In this document: positions 26,073 to 35,669 of the stretch, in pieces
Position numbering within the stretch: position 1 is the first letter of the stretch
Layout: the number at the start of each line of letters is the position of its first letter
Assembly (NCBI RefSeq): GCF_010671925.1
Contig: NZ_JAAHIH010000010.1
Coordinates: forward strand, 62,001-126,000
From: Moorena sp. SIOASIH
GTDB lineage: Bacteria > Cyanobacteriota > Cyanobacteriia > Cyanobacteriales > Coleofasciculaceae
DNA: 64,000 nucleotides
Direction: 5' to 3'
Notes under the pieces: generated by a model
Databases searched by the model: none
Told to the model about the DNA's origin: nothing
Seen by the model: only the letters and a program-made list of their open reading frames with translations
Position numbers and translations under genes: made by a program

Positions 26073-28478
26073 TTACCGTCTTCTAGGCAAATAGGCGATC
26101 GGGTTGGCGGCTCCTCGACCTCTGGGATGAACCTCAAAGTGTAAATGAGGACCAGTGCTATAACCTGTGCTACCCATAGCGGCAATTCTTTGACCTTGGC
26201 CAACCTGTTGTCCACGACGCACAAAAATTCGGCTGTTGTGGGCATAAAGGGTCAGACTACCATCAGGATGCTTGATTTCCACCAATTTACCGTAGCCACC
26301 TGAATTCCAACCAGCACTGACTACAACACCAGGGGCTGCTGCCATAATTGGTGTCCCAATAGGAGCTGCAATATCAATGCCCTTGTGCATCCGTCCCCAA
26401 CGCCGACCATAACCTGAGGTAATCACACCATTACTTGGCCAGATATATCCGTTAAAGCGGTTAGGGCTATCTGGCAAGTACATATCTGGTGTAGACAGAG
26501 GTGGCACTCCTGGCGAAACCGGTTTTCCTACCGGTATGCGGATCATTGGGTTAAATCGTTGCGGTGGGGCAGGAGCTACAGCTATTCTTCGGGGTTGTGA
26601 TACCTCAGGTGGAGGCACAGGAATGGCAATAGAACTGCGTCGAGTTTTCCGGGGTGGCTGAGGTGTTGGAATAGCAATAGGAACCTGTGGAGCTTTCGGT
26701 GGCTGCGGTAATAATAATTCCGACTCTTTCGCACCAGTTGCTTGATTGTTCTGAGGACTGAACTCGGGAGTGATCTCGACGGATGTAGACTCCTTATCTG
26801 AGCTATCAGCAACTGGCTCGTTAACTGGCTCGTTAGTAGGAACTTCTAGGTTGATTGGTTTGCTTTCCTCTGGGCTGGTTTTATTGTGCCGGATTTCTTC
26901 CCGCATCTTGAGGATGTCAGCCCTTAATTTTTCAACATAGGAGTTGCGCTGAGAGTTAATAGACTCTAAAGGTTCATTTTCAATGGAGGAAGTAGCTTGA
27001 GCTAGCAGACCACTGTCTGAGGTCGATTCAGCCAGAATTGTCTTAGTTAGCGGTTTTACTTTAGCTTTTTCCTCTATAGATACGGATGTGACTTGATCTC
27101 GACTAGTAGAAGTCTTAACAGAGATAGTTGTTTCTAAATCCAATGGTCGCCCTATTGCTGGCTTCCAAGGTTCAGATTTCGGGCTGTTGCTAGATACCAA
27201 ATTTACTGACGACTGTTGCTGATCGAATGTCCCAATTTGAGGAATTTTCAGCTGTTGATTAATTTCAATTAGGTGAGGATTATCTAGCTGATTGGCTAAG
27301 ACTAGCTCTGAGCGGGATAAACCATAACTACGGGCAATAGAATCGAGGGTTTCACCAGCTTTGACCTGGTGAAAAGAGTTGCCAGTAGATGACAGCCTAG
27401 TTCCCACCACCACTGGCTGTGGTACATTTAGTTGCTCTGTAGTTACCTTGGTTGTAGCCGATGCAATTCTTGGAGTACTGACCTTGAAAACTGATGCTTT
27501 GACTGCCGATATGACAGTTGTTTCTGGAGTCGGTACTGGAATGACCACTGGTAGTGGCTCAGATCTAGTTGATTGGGTTAAGGCTGGTGATACAGCAACT
27601 TTCGGCCTTGGCTGTGGGAGCAGCGCCGGAGCTGTAGGTACCGTAACAATGGGCTGCGATGTTTGTGTTACTGAACCCTCAGGTTTTAGCACTGCAGGGG
27701 GTAAAGTGTGTGGGCTAGAACCAAGGGTCGCTGATGCCAGTTCATAAGACTTGTTAAACTCCTCGGACCTCAACTGAACCAGACTTTTGCTCAGACGGTT
27801 TCGATGTTTTTGGAGGCGCTTGAGGGCTATGTCTTGTCTAGCTTTTAAAAGATTATTGGTCTTGTCGGAAACAGCTTGTGATGCATCCGTTGACAGGTTA
27901 CCCGATTTTGAGACTGGTGCAGATGCTAGCAACTGTTTTGGCTCTACACCCTCAGACTTAGATGAGGCTTTGACATCAGTACCCTTAACCTCACCAATGG
28001 TAGACTTCCTGGCTATTGGGAGAGTGTCATCGGTTTTGAGCTTGTTAAAATTCGCGTTCGCGTAGCGGCTCGTACCGAGCATCGCGTAGCGTCGGCTTTG
28101 CCGAATCGCAAGTTCTCGGGGTGAGGCTGGCTTTGATTCCACACCCCCTTGTCCCTCCTTAGCCGGGTTTAGCAATGAGGGGCTTGAAACAGCGGCAACC
28201 TTAAATTCTGCTGCTGGTAGATTCGTCCCACTTGGCTCAGGAGCAACTGGCTCGAATGCCATTGCTTCATCGCCCTGTTGAGGTAATAGTAACCCAGATG
28301 CCCCCATGGAAATCGCCAATCCAATCATGGCTGCTGAGGTACGAGCCTTACGGTTCACCTCAAGGGGAATTGCTGCACCGACCGGATGATTACTTGCAGG
28401 TAGTTTCGATGGCGAATCCGATGACTCTGCTGCACAGGTCGGAACATGATTGACCTTATCAGTAAGTGTTCCTTTCAA
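26073..28478 (-). CDS. LysM and M23 peptidase domain cell-wall protein
   Basis: 801 residues. An N-terminal hydrophobic segment (AAMIGLAISMGASGLLLP, 50-67) is probably a signal anchor. A long Ser/Pro-rich, low-complexity region follows, with one LysM domain near residues 371-415 (FHQVKAGETLDSIARSYGL ... INQQLKIPQ). The C-terminal M23 domain (about 675-795) has the zinc ligands HKGIDIA and HLHFEVH and the SGYGRRWGRMHKG lead. M23/LysM proteins cleave peptidoglycan cross-bridges or, like NlpD/EnvC, activate amidases at septa. A dispersed palindrome is inserted in frame, coding residues about 121-144. A perfect CRP-type site lies 83 bp upstream. Confidence 0.93.
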   Translation of the reverse strand: MKGTLTDKVNHVPTCAAESSDSPSKLPASNHPVGAAIPLEVNRKARTSAAMIGLAISMGASGLLLPQQGDEAMAFEPVAPEPSGTNLPAAEFKVAAVSSPSLLNPAKEGQGGVESKPASPRELAIRQSRRYAMLGTSRYANANFNKLKTDDTLPIARKSTIGEVKGTDVKASSKSEGVEPKQLLASAPVSKSGNLSTDASQAVSDKTNNLLKARQDIALKRLQKHRNRLSKSLVQLRSEEFNKSYELASATLGSSPHTLPPAVLKPEGSVTQTSQPIVTVPTAPALLPQPRPKVAVSPALTQSTRSEPLPVVIPVPTPETTVISAVKASVFKVSTPRIASATTKVTTEQLNVPQPVVVGTRLSSTGNSFHQVKAGETLDSIARSYGLSRSELVLANQLDNPHLIEINQQLKIPQIGTFDQQQSSVNLVSSNSPKSEPWKPAIGRPLDLETTISVKTSTSRDQVTSVSIEEKAKVKPLTKTILAESTSDSGLLAQATSSIENEPLESINSQRNSYVEKLRADILKMREEIRHNKTSPEESKPINLEVPTNEPVNEPVADSSDKESTSVEITPEFSPQNNQATGAKESELLLPQPPKAPQVPIAIPTPQPPRKTRRSSIAIPVPPPEVSQPRRIAVAPAPPQRFNPMIRIPVGKPVSPGVPPLSTPDMYLPDSPNRFNGYIWPSNGVITSGYGRRWGRMHKGIDIAAPIGTPIMAAAPGVVVSAGWNSGGYGKLVEIKHPDGSLTLYAHNSRIFVRRGQQVGQGQRIAAMGSTGYSTGPHLHFEVHPRGRGAANPIAYLPRRR

Positions 28479-28560
28479 AAACGTCCTCCTGGTGTTTGAC
28501 GAGCGCTTAACAGTTCCTGATTTATTTTTTACCAGTCAATGATTTGACTCACTTCTAAAG

Positions 28561-28576
28561 TGTGATCCAAATCACA
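28561..28576. promoter_or_regulatory. CRP/SyCRP1-type binding site
   Basis: TGTGATCCAAATCACA is an exact match to the TGTGA-N6-TCACA consensus used by cAMP receptor proteins, including cyanobacterial SyCRP1. It is 83 bp upstream of the start of the LysM/M23 gene on the minus strand, a plausible position for activation. No experimental support. Confidence 0.65.
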
Positions 28577-29870
28577 TTTATTTGGGAGACTTAGCAAAGA
28601 TTACCGTGCTTCTTTGATTTAGACAAGCTCACATGACTACTAAAAAATTTATTCTTTGACGGCAATAGCTAGATACACCTTGAAGCCATTGATAGGTAAT
28701 TATCCTTAGACAACTAGGTGGACAACATCCCATAGCAGAGATATTGTCGAGATTGACCACGGCTGCCGTTCAGGATTGCTGCATATGCTGCATATATATG
28801 CATATAAAGTAACTGGCTAATCAGGCGTTCTCCGGGAAACCACCCTCAGTAACCCCAGAAAATCGAGCATATTTGCTGATTATTCTGTTTGAGCGCCATA
28901 AAAACAGCGATGGGAATCTCGAAGCAACTGACTAGTTACAGCTGAACTCTACGCGAATTTTGGGTAAGACAACAACCGTATAATCCTGTATCAACCCGGA
29001 TCTTAATCCTGGTGGGTTGCTAGTTGATGGTGTGCTCACAAAATCCTTCAAATCCTCCTTTTATCTACTGATAGCTGGTTTGGTATACTGATCACTCCCC
29101 ATTTGATATCAGCAAAATCTATCGGTAATTTCTCGGTAATCCTACTCTTTATGATAGAAATTTCTTATATGTGTTAAGTAATTTCAGTTTTCTAGATAGC
29201 TGAATTTCTGGTGAGTAATTCTACACACACTAACTCATTCAACCAAGGTGCGTCCGGCCAGCTGTAGGCTGACAGTCCTTGATTCTACCCAAAGATGCTT
29301 GTTTTGACGTCTTTCCCTGATTAAAACAGACTTGTGCAACAAAACGTTTTTACACAGTTTAACCAAATCTAAAAATCTAGTTATTGATTGATCACCTAGG
29401 GAATTCGCTGAGAGGGATTGTTTTTCACAAAAATTACACATTTCTACAGACATTTCCTATTTACACCATCAGTAGAGGATAAATTAGGCATTTAAACTCT
29501 AGCTATAGTGTTTAAACCCCTCAAGGGGTATCAGTATGTTTTGAGTGGGGCGATCAGTTGCTCCCCATGTAATTTTTCGATCGTACTCCAGCAACAGTAG
29601 GACTAGGGAAACAGCAACTTTAGTTGCCATCAATATTTCTCTTGACACCTGATTTCAGGAGTGGTATATTAAAGTGCTAAGCTTTAATTAAAGATTAAAC
29701 GGTTAAGGCTTAAACGTAAATCGATACAACTAAATCGATACAACTAAATCTATAAGAAAAATCTATACAAGTAAATCTATACAAAAGAAATCTATATCAA
29801 AAATTTATACAAATAGGACTGGGGAAACCAAGTAAACTTAGTAAGTCCTAATTATTAACACAGAAAACAC
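28577..29870. other. Long non-coding region with a TCTATACAA-type repeat block
   Basis: About 1.3 kb between the LysM/M23 gene and trmL. It is AT-rich. At 29718-29813 the words AATCGATACAACTA and AAATCTATACAA are repeated about seven times with variation. At 29816-29850 an imperfect palindrome ends in TTAGTAAGTCCTA, the same tip found in the elements near 15.1-15.4 kb. The one 72-codon frame (29235-29453, minus) has no good ribosome site or recognisable features. Confidence 0.6.
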
Positions 29871-30332
29871 CTATTCCAAGTAACCCAACTGACGCCTGGC
29901 CTCAAATAAGCCAAGGGCAGCACTGACGGAGAGATTTAAGCTGCGCACTCCTGGCTGGGTCATGGGGATAAAGACTTTAGCCTGACAAGCATCTAAGACA
30001 TGGGGAGGCAAACCTCTGGTTTCGCAGCCAAACAATAACCAGTCCTTGGGCTGAAACTGAAACTTGATATAGTTGTATGTTCCTCTCTTGGTAAAGCCAA
30101 TCCATCGCCCCTCTTGCTTCTGGTGATAGCTGACAAATGCATCAAGGGAATCATGATATTTGAGATCTACATAGGGCCAATAATCTAGTCCTGCTCGTTT
30201 CAAGTAGCGATCGCTAATTTCAAAACCCAACGGACCCACTAAGTGCAATTGAGTAGTGGTGGCGGCGCAAGTTCGGGCAATATTGCCGGTATTCGGTGGA
30301 ATTTGCGGGTTGATTAAGACAACTTTTACCAT
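29871..30332 (-). CDS. trmL: tRNA (cytidine(34)-2'-O)-methyltransferase
   Basis: 153 residues, typical TrmL length. SPOUT motifs: VLINPQIPPNTGNIARTCAA (residues 5-24), LHLVGPLGFEISDRYLKRAGLDYW (about 30-53), LLFGCETRGLPPHVLD and IPMTQPGVRSLNLSVSAALGLFEARRQ at the knot. It methylates the 2'-OH of the wobble base in tRNA-Leu isoacceptors. Complete and well conserved. Confidence 0.95.
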   Translation of the reverse strand: MVKVVLINPQIPPNTGNIARTCAATTTQLHLVGPLGFEISDRYLKRAGLDYWPYVDLKYHDSLDAFVSYHQKQEGRWIGFTKRGTYNYIKFQFQPKDWLLFGCETRGLPPHVLDACQAKVFIPMTQPGVRSLNLSVSAALGLFEARRQLGYLE

Positions 30333-31060
30333 GAAACCCTTAACACGTTTGACCCTAATCTATATTCATACCAAATCTGGGTCTAATACCAAGTTGCGGA
30401 CAAACGTACAACTTTCTCTTCCCCCAATCTCCCCATCTCCCCATCTCCCCATCTCCCTATCTCCCCATCTCCCTATCCAACCAATCTACTATCTTTGAAT
30501 ACAACTCGGTATAAAACCCCTGATTAGAAAACAAATAGGCGATCGCCTATGGCTATTTTAAGTGGTGACAAGTAGCTTGAAAGCTTGACTGGGTCTGGGG
30601 TGTGGGCTAACGGGTCTGGGCGAACGGGTGTCGGAAAAGATTTATTTGAATTCAATGGATTCAGGTTCGAGGAGCATTCGATATATATCTTAGGTTATAG
30701 TACTATAGGCATACCTAAGGTTTCTAGTTTTGTCTGTATTTCAGATCACCTCTACCTAGTGATATAGATCATATATGTTTTTCTTATATTAGTTTTTGTT
30801 GAACTATATATTAGATATTCTTATATTTCAAACCATTTCACCTGGCAAAAAAATTATTCAATTAAGGCGGTTTTCTTTACAAAAACTATAAAAACTTTAT
30901 AAAAATTCATAAAAAATGGCATCGTAATCAGAGGGTAGGGCGAATGAGGATTTGCCCTACCCTCGTAGTTATAAGTTTAATTGTTTAAGTTGAATTTAAT
31001 AACAAATAGGAAGTTGGAGTTGCTTAATTAATAATGGAATGATTTTAAGAGTGAGGTGGA
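30333..31060. repeat. Repeat-bearing intergenic region with CTCCCCAT array and palindrome
   Basis: 30421-30476 is a CTCCCCAT/CTCCCTAT array. 30931-30965 is an inverted repeat, arms GAGGGTAGGGC and GCCCTACCCTC, a short version of the GTAGGGTGGGC palindrome family. The rest is AT-rich; apparent short frames here lack any supporting feature. Confidence 0.6.
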
Positions 31061-31544
31061 ATAGGCATCTTGCCGTGGAATGGGCATCTTGCCGTGGAAC
31101 TGGCATCTTGCCGTGGAATGGGCATCTTGCCCGTTTCATTAGATTGTGGGGCGGGCAGGATGCCCACTCTACGAATATTCAAAACAAGACTGACCCAACC
31201 CGGGCAGGATGCCCACTCTAGGAATATTCAAAACAAGACTGACCCAACCCGGGCAGGATGCCCACTCTAGGAATATTCAAAACAAGACTGACCCAATGCG
31301 GGCAGGATGCCCACTCTACGAATATTCAAAACAAGACTGACCCAACCCGGGCAGGATGCCCACTCTACGAATATTCAAAACAAGACTGACCCAACCCGGG
31401 CAGGATGCCCACTCTACGAATATTCATTCAAAGACTGACCCAACCCGGGCAGGATGCCCACTCTACGAATATTCATTCAAAGACTGACTCAACCCGGGCA
31501 GGATGCCCACTCTACGAATATTCATTCAAAGACTGACCCAACGC
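31061..31544 (+). repeat. Tandem repeats: 20-bp GGCATCTTGCCGTGGAAT (x4) and 49-bp unit (x8)
   Basis: 31061-31131 holds four copies of a roughly 20-bp unit built on GGCATCTTGCCGTGGAA. From 31153 a 49-bp unit beginning GGGCAGGATGCCCACTCTA recurs at 31153, 31202, 31251, 31300, 31349, 31398, 31447 and 31496, eight copies with few differences. Each unit starts with a 5-bp-stem palindrome (GGGCA-GGA-TGCCC). There are no unique spacers, so this is a satellite and not a CRISPR. It ends seven bases from the gshA stop codon. Confidence 0.92.
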
Positions 31545-31551
31545 CAGGAAG

Positions 31552-32703
31552 TTAGGCTACCAGGGACTGGCACAATTGATCTTCTAGTAGCGATTCTTGT
31601 TCAGCCATGGATTGAATGGCTTGAATCATCACTTGGCGAGGATTAAAACCCACTCCATGAAGTTGTAACCATTGCGAAGCGGTGTTTCCTTCCCGTAGAA
31701 TTTTCTGAACCGGTGAGAGGAAGCAACTAAAACCCTGTTTTTTGGCTACCGGCCAAACCTCTTGATAAAGTTCCTCAATCCAATCTCTTGCCAGAATTAG
31801 TCTGCCATCCTGCCAATGCCTAAGTTGGGCATCCAAACTGGATTTAGCCGCAGCCACTTCATTGGCATCTGTGAGGGCAATCAAGTCAGCGGAACGGTTG
31901 TTGGCAGGTATTGTACTTATCTCCAGGGGGTCAAGGCTGGGATCATCAATCAGTTGGATCAGGCGTGCTTCCAATAGTGCCATAACCGATAACAGAGCAA
32001 TGGGATCGACCATTAAATCACAGATTCTCAGCTCTAGGCGGTTGAGATCATAGGGGCGTCGGTTGCCATTGGGGCGCACAGAGGTCCACAGATGACGGAC
32101 ATTAAACATGGTACCAGCAGCTAGTTGCTCTTCATTCCACTGGATAAAGTGACGATGGCTTTCAAATAAAGGAACATCAGAGGGAGTTTTGGGAAACATT
32201 CCCCAACGGGTGGAGTGATAGCCAGTGGTTTGGCCATCCAGAAAGGGGGAAGATGCACTGAGGGCTAGATACAGAGGAGCTTCCATTCGCACGAGACGAC
32301 AAGCTCTCATCAGGATTTCCGGGTCAGAGATGCCGACATTGATATGGATGCTGGCAGTGACAACTTTAGTGCCGTAGGTGGTCTCAATGTAGGAATGGTA
32401 AGGATTATTGGGGTCAGAACGGTAAAAGCGATCGCTTCCACCTAAGGACAGGGTACTGCCGGGAATTAGTGTATAGTTACCCAAGCTTTTTAAATACTGT
32501 CGCAGCTGCTGCCGAGGACGCACTAAGGCACATAAAAGACGGTCATAGCAACATAAAGGAGCAGTGGTGTATTCGACATTGCGCTGATCTGGCTCTCGGA
32601 CAAATCCGTCGAGGGATGCCACAATCTGATCGGAAAAACCGACAATATCCCCTTCGGGAGTGCCGGTATACATTTCTACTTCAAAGCCTTTAGATAGCAC
32701 CAC
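31552..32703 (-). CDS. gshA: Glutamate-cysteine ligase, cyanobacterial type
   Basis: 383 residues; start is one of two consecutive GTG codons (32703 or 32700), giving the conserved VLSKGFEVEMYTGTPEG N-terminus of the cyanobacterial GshA family. Other family segments: IVASLDGFVREPDQRNVEYTT, GSTLSLGGSDRFYRSDP, TASIHINVGI and the RRPYDLNRLELRICDLM block. It forms gamma-glutamylcysteine with ATP, the committed step of glutathione synthesis. The stop is next to a 49-bp satellite. Confidence 0.95.
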   Translation of the reverse strand: MVLSKGFEVEMYTGTPEGDIVGFSDQIVASLDGFVREPDQRNVEYTTAPLCCYDRLLCALVRPRQQLRQYLKSLGNYTLIPGSTLSLGGSDRFYRSDPNNPYHSYIETTYGTKVVTASIHINVGISDPEILMRACRLVRMEAPLYLALSASSPFLDGQTTGYHSTRWGMFPKTPSDVPLFESHRHFIQWNEEQLAAGTMFNVRHLWTSVRPNGNRRPYDLNRLELRICDLMVDPIALLSVMALLEARLIQLIDDPSLDPLEISTIPANNRSADLIALTDANEVAAAKSSLDAQLRHWQDGRLILARDWIEELYQEVWPVAKKQGFSCFLSPVQKILREGNTASQWLQLHGVGFNPRQVMIQAIQSMAEQESLLEDQLCQSLVA

Positions 32704-32837
32704 AGTTTTTTTATGGGGAATGGTAAATTGGGAGTGGGGTGTAGCGTTGGCCGTAGCTCTAGGGAATTTATCTACCTATATCTAGCTATCAATCCTATGA
32801 ATTACGACCAAAGAATTCCTACTTCTCTAGTTTGCCA

Positions 32838-33755
32838 TTAAAGCTTAAATTGGCGATAGACCTCAAGAGCAGCACGGTAAAGTAAAGAGTGGCGATAGAT
32901 TAGGGCATCGAAATCATTTCCGTAGCCACCACCAATAACACTAGCAACTGGGATGCCAGCTGCTACACAGGTACTCAACACTTGCATATCCCGACGGTAG
33001 ATTCCTGTGTCGGTCAGGGCTAATTTGCCCAAGCGGTCTTCTACATGGGGGTCAACTCCAGCATCGTAGAGGACTAAATTGGGTTTGAATCCTGAGAGTA
33101 AGTCCGGAAGATACTTGGCTAGGGTCTGTAGATAGGCATCATCATCCATCCCCTCTGGTAGGGGAACGTCTAAGTCGCTTTTTTGTTTGGTGCTAGGGAA
33201 ATTGACTTCACAGTGCATGGAAAAGGTGAAGACACTGTGGTCGTTTTGGAAGATAAAGGCGGTACCGTCTCCTTGGTGGACATCTAGGTCAACAATTAGA
33301 ATTTTCTGCACTAGTCCCAGTTGTTGGAGAACACGGGATGCGATCGCTAAATCATTAAAGATACAAAAACCTGAGCCATAATTGGGAAAAGCATGATGGG
33401 TACCACCAGCAGTATTGCAGGCTAACCCTTTACTCAGGGCTAGTTTAGCCGTAAGAATCGTGCCACCTACGGCAGTACAAGTACGCTTGACTAAAGCTGG
33501 ACTCCAAGGTAAGCCAATGCGTCGCACAGCTTTCGGCTCAAGGGTACCTTGACAGTACGCTTGAACATAGTCGGGGGTGTGAACCAGGTGGAGCCAGTCT
33601 AGTGGGGGACGGTCTGGGGTGTGGAATTGTTGAGGAGTGGCAATGCCTTCTTGTAGCAGTAGTTGGTAGAGTTTCCCAAATTTAGGCATGGGAAAGCGAT
33701 GCCCGTCTGGCAGAGGTGCAACATAGTCCTGGTGATAGACGATTGGCAAGTTCAT
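32838..33755 (-). CDS. Histone-deacetylase-family (acetoin utilisation/HDAC-like) hydrolase
   Basis: 305 residues. Zn-dependent deacetylase motifs are in place: NTAGGTHHAFPNYGSGFC (about 115-132, tandem catalytic His), ILIVDLDVHQGDGTAFIF (about 152-169, Asp and His ligands), and VLYDAGVDPHVEDRLGKL (second Asp). C-terminal VIGGGYGND supplies the backbone glycine loop. Bacterial members deacetylate small molecules, polyamines or proteins. A common single-copy gene of cyanobacteria; substrate unknown. Confidence 0.93.
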   Translation of the reverse strand: MNLPIVYHQDYVAPLPDGHRFPMPKFGKLYQLLLQEGIATPQQFHTPDRPPLDWLHLVHTPDYVQAYCQGTLEPKAVRRIGLPWSPALVKRTCTAVGGTILTAKLALSKGLACNTAGGTHHAFPNYGSGFCIFNDLAIASRVLQQLGLVQKILIVDLDVHQGDGTAFIFQNDHSVFTFSMHCEVNFPSTKQKSDLDVPLPEGMDDDAYLQTLAKYLPDLLSGFKPNLVLYDAGVDPHVEDRLGKLALTDTGIYRRDMQVLSTCVAAGIPVASVIGGGYGNDFDALIYRHSLLYRAALEVYRQFKL

Positions 33756-33824
33756 GATCAGACAGGGTTTTCCAGCTCGCTACACTTTTTTTAAAATCCT
33801 CAACCAAGTCAAAGGAAGCATAAC

Positions 33825-34247
33825 ATGAATAACCCTTGGCGTAATTTTAAGCAACAGCCTTGGCTACCTCTGTCCAAAGTAGCTGCCTTAACCACTGTGC
33901 TGGTAGTTGCTCTAGAGAACCTGTTGATATGGGTCTTGACTCAATCAGAAATTTTCCGTCCCGTCTCGGTGCTACTATTTTCTAGACCCCTAGCAATCAT
34001 CTGGTTTATGGCTGCGGCTGTAGGAGTTGGAGTGTTAGGAGTTTATATTTGTGAACGTTGGCAGTCTCAGGTATTCCTGAAGACCTCTAGTCTTTGGGCT
34101 TTAGTGTTGTGCCTTATCGTCGGTTTATTGCTCAAGTCCCAACTGCCCATCCCTTTTGGGTTAGTTGGGTTTTCCATGGATTCTGTGATTGGAGTAATCC
34201 TAGGGGTATTTTGGAAAGGTCGTCGTTACTGGCGTTATTGGAATTAA
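33825..34247 (+). CDS. Small integral membrane protein, unknown function
   Basis: 140 residues, ATG start with AAGGAAG upstream. Three to four hydrophobic helices: LSKVAALTTVLVVALENLLIW, LAIIWFMAAAVGVGVLGVYI, LWALVLCLIVGLLL and a final glycine-rich MDSVIGVILGVFW. The termini are polar and basic. Divergent from the HDAC-like gene, 70 bp apart. No family recognised. Confidence 0.75.
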   Translation: MNNPWRNFKQQPWLPLSKVAALTTVLVVALENLLIWVLTQSEIFRPVSVLLFSRPLAIIWFMAAAVGVGVLGVYICERWQSQVFLKTSSLWALVLCLIVGLLLKSQLPIPFGLVGFSMDSVIGVILGVFWKGRRYWRYWN

Positions 34248-34569
34248 AAACGCTATGGGCGAGCATTAAGCCGCTACGGGAACGCATCAAAACAACGAAT
34301 ACTATAGCAATCCACTATAATTCATCAAATTATTGCAGTGGGGAAATCTTGCCTGCACTATAGTCTCAGGTTTTTGTTGCTTCAAAACAATCACTAATTC
34401 TGGTACTACTCTAGCGGCTTCTAGCCTAATGAGGATCAATTTTTTTGATCTTCCCTATTCCCTATTCCGACTTTCCTATTCCCTATTCCCTATTCCCTAT
34501 TCCCTGTTCCCTGTTCCCTGTTCCCTAAAACCCCAAGAAATGTACCTCACCTAATTGAAAAAGGCAATA
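34248..34569. repeat. CTATTCC / CTGTTCC tandem array
   Basis: 34452-34526 is a repeat of the 7-8-bp words CCTATTC and CCTGTTC. The remaining sequence (34248-34451) is AT-rich and shows no gene. Confidence 0.75.
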
Positions 34570-34701
34570 TTGGACTTTGGACAAAATAGTACCCTCAAAG
34601 GGTACTGTCAATATCTAAGGGGGCCTTTGACAATAGATTTGTTAGCCAATTGTTTTGAGTAGAGACGAAAGGCAGAACATCAAATTTTGTCCAAAGTCCA
34701 A
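34570..34701. mobile_element. Candidate MITE with perfect 18-bp terminal inverted repeats
   Basis: TTGGACTTTGGACAAAAT (34570-34587) is matched exactly by its reverse complement at 34684-34701. The 132-bp element also holds an inner palindrome GTACCCTCAAAGGGTAC just inside the left arm. No ORF. It ends 17 bp before the start codon of the LamG-domain gene, so it may carry the promoter or leader of that gene. Confidence 0.75.
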
Positions 34702-34718
34702 GCAGAAGAAAAACAGAA

Positions 34719-35669
34719 ATGTTTACCCCCGATCCCACAGATTTGGTAGCTGAGTATTTATTTGAGACTCCAACGGACACCAGAGTGATCAGGAACACAG
34801 CTAATCCTGGAACCCTTGACGGTATGATCCAGCACGATCCGGATGCCCATCCTCTGGCTCCCTCAGCGGATGTCCCGCCAGGGTTTGTTGGTTCAGCATC
34901 CCTGAACTATAACGTTCTCAGACGCTTATCTGATAGCGGCGAATCCCCGCAAATGTCCTTTGCACAATACGTTGAGGTTCCCAATTTCCCAGATCTGGCT
35001 AACCTGACCGTGGAAACTTGGGTTAAGGTTGATTACATCAAAGCAAACCCAGCCTTTACCGATCCTCCCCAGGGTACTTACCCTGATGGAGAAGTTGGTT
35101 TTGGAGCCTGCCCACAGCCGATATGCAAAGGATTTTCCTGGTATCTTTTCCTGAGTACTCTACAAACGGATCGCAACCTGATTCTGACTATCATCCCCAA
35201 CAATGTCACCCAAGGATTACCTAAGGAAGCAGACGAAACTAGCGGCAGTGGTGGTGTAGTCAGTGAGGATATCATCCATGGTGGTCAATGGACCCATCTC
35301 GCTGCAACCTTTGGTGAACTGGCTCCCGGTAGGTTTATCATGCAGACCTACATTAATGGCATCCAAAGCCACATCGAAGAAGTTCGAGACTTTAACGGCA
35401 ACATCCGTCGGATTCCCAATCAGACTGACAACCCGATAGCCCCTTCCCCTGGTAGACCCCTAAGGCTGGGGCAATTCCGTGAGATTCAAGGCGACCTTGA
35501 CTATCAGTACTCGGGACTTTTGGCTGGTGTACGAATTTACAGTCGGGCTTTGACTCAGGAACAAATTCAAGCTGATTACAGGCATGACATCTGTTCAGGT
35601 ACAGGACCATTAGGGAAAGAAATCTTCAGACTGGGCTTACTTAGTCTATGGCTGTTGAAGTCTACTTGA
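34719..35669 (+). CDS. LamG/concanavalin A-like jelly-roll domain protein
   Basis: 316 residues. The beta-sandwich signatures of the LamG-like jelly-roll family are visible: VAEYLFETPTDTRVI at the start, YVEVPNFPDLANLTVETWVKV (about 86-106), GGQWTHLAATFGE, a TYINGIQ strand and the closing GLLAGVRIYSRALTQEQIQADY. These domains bind carbohydrates or act as adhesion modules. No signal peptide is seen, unusual for such a protein; the start at 34719 lies just beyond the inverted-repeat element, so an original exported N-terminus may be lost. A hydrophobic tail (IFRLGLLSLWLL) ends the protein. Confidence 0.8.
   Translation: MFTPDPTDLVAEYLFETPTDTRVIRNTANPGTLDGMIQHDPDAHPLAPSADVPPGFVGSASLNYNVLRRLSDSGESPQMSFAQYVEVPNFPDLANLTVETWVKVDYIKANPAFTDPPQGTYPDGEVGFGACPQPICKGFSWYLFLSTLQTDRNLILTIIPNNVTQGLPKEADETSGSGGVVSEDIIHGGQWTHLAATFGELAPGRFIMQTYINGIQSHIEEVRDFNGNIRRIPNQTDNPIAPSPGRPLRLGQFREIQGDLDYQYSGLLAGVRIYSRALTQEQIQADYRHDICSGTGPLGKEIFRLGLLSLWLLKST

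Noticed and set aside
29235..29453. 72-codon minus-strand ORF between the LysM/M23 gene and trmL
   Set aside because: No spaced ribosome site, no domain or signal features, and the surrounding 1.3 kb is AT-rich non-coding DNA.
30585..30767. 60-codon plus-strand ORF
   Set aside because: Non-ATG type start, no ribosome site, ordinary AT-rich sequence without recognisable protein features.
31039..31270. ORFs through the GGCATCTTGCCG and GGGCAGGATGCCC repeats
   Set aside because: They are translations of tandem repeats and end within the satellite.
31153..31544. Possible CRISPR array
   Set aside because: The 49-bp units repeat head to tail without unique spacers, and no cas gene is nearby.
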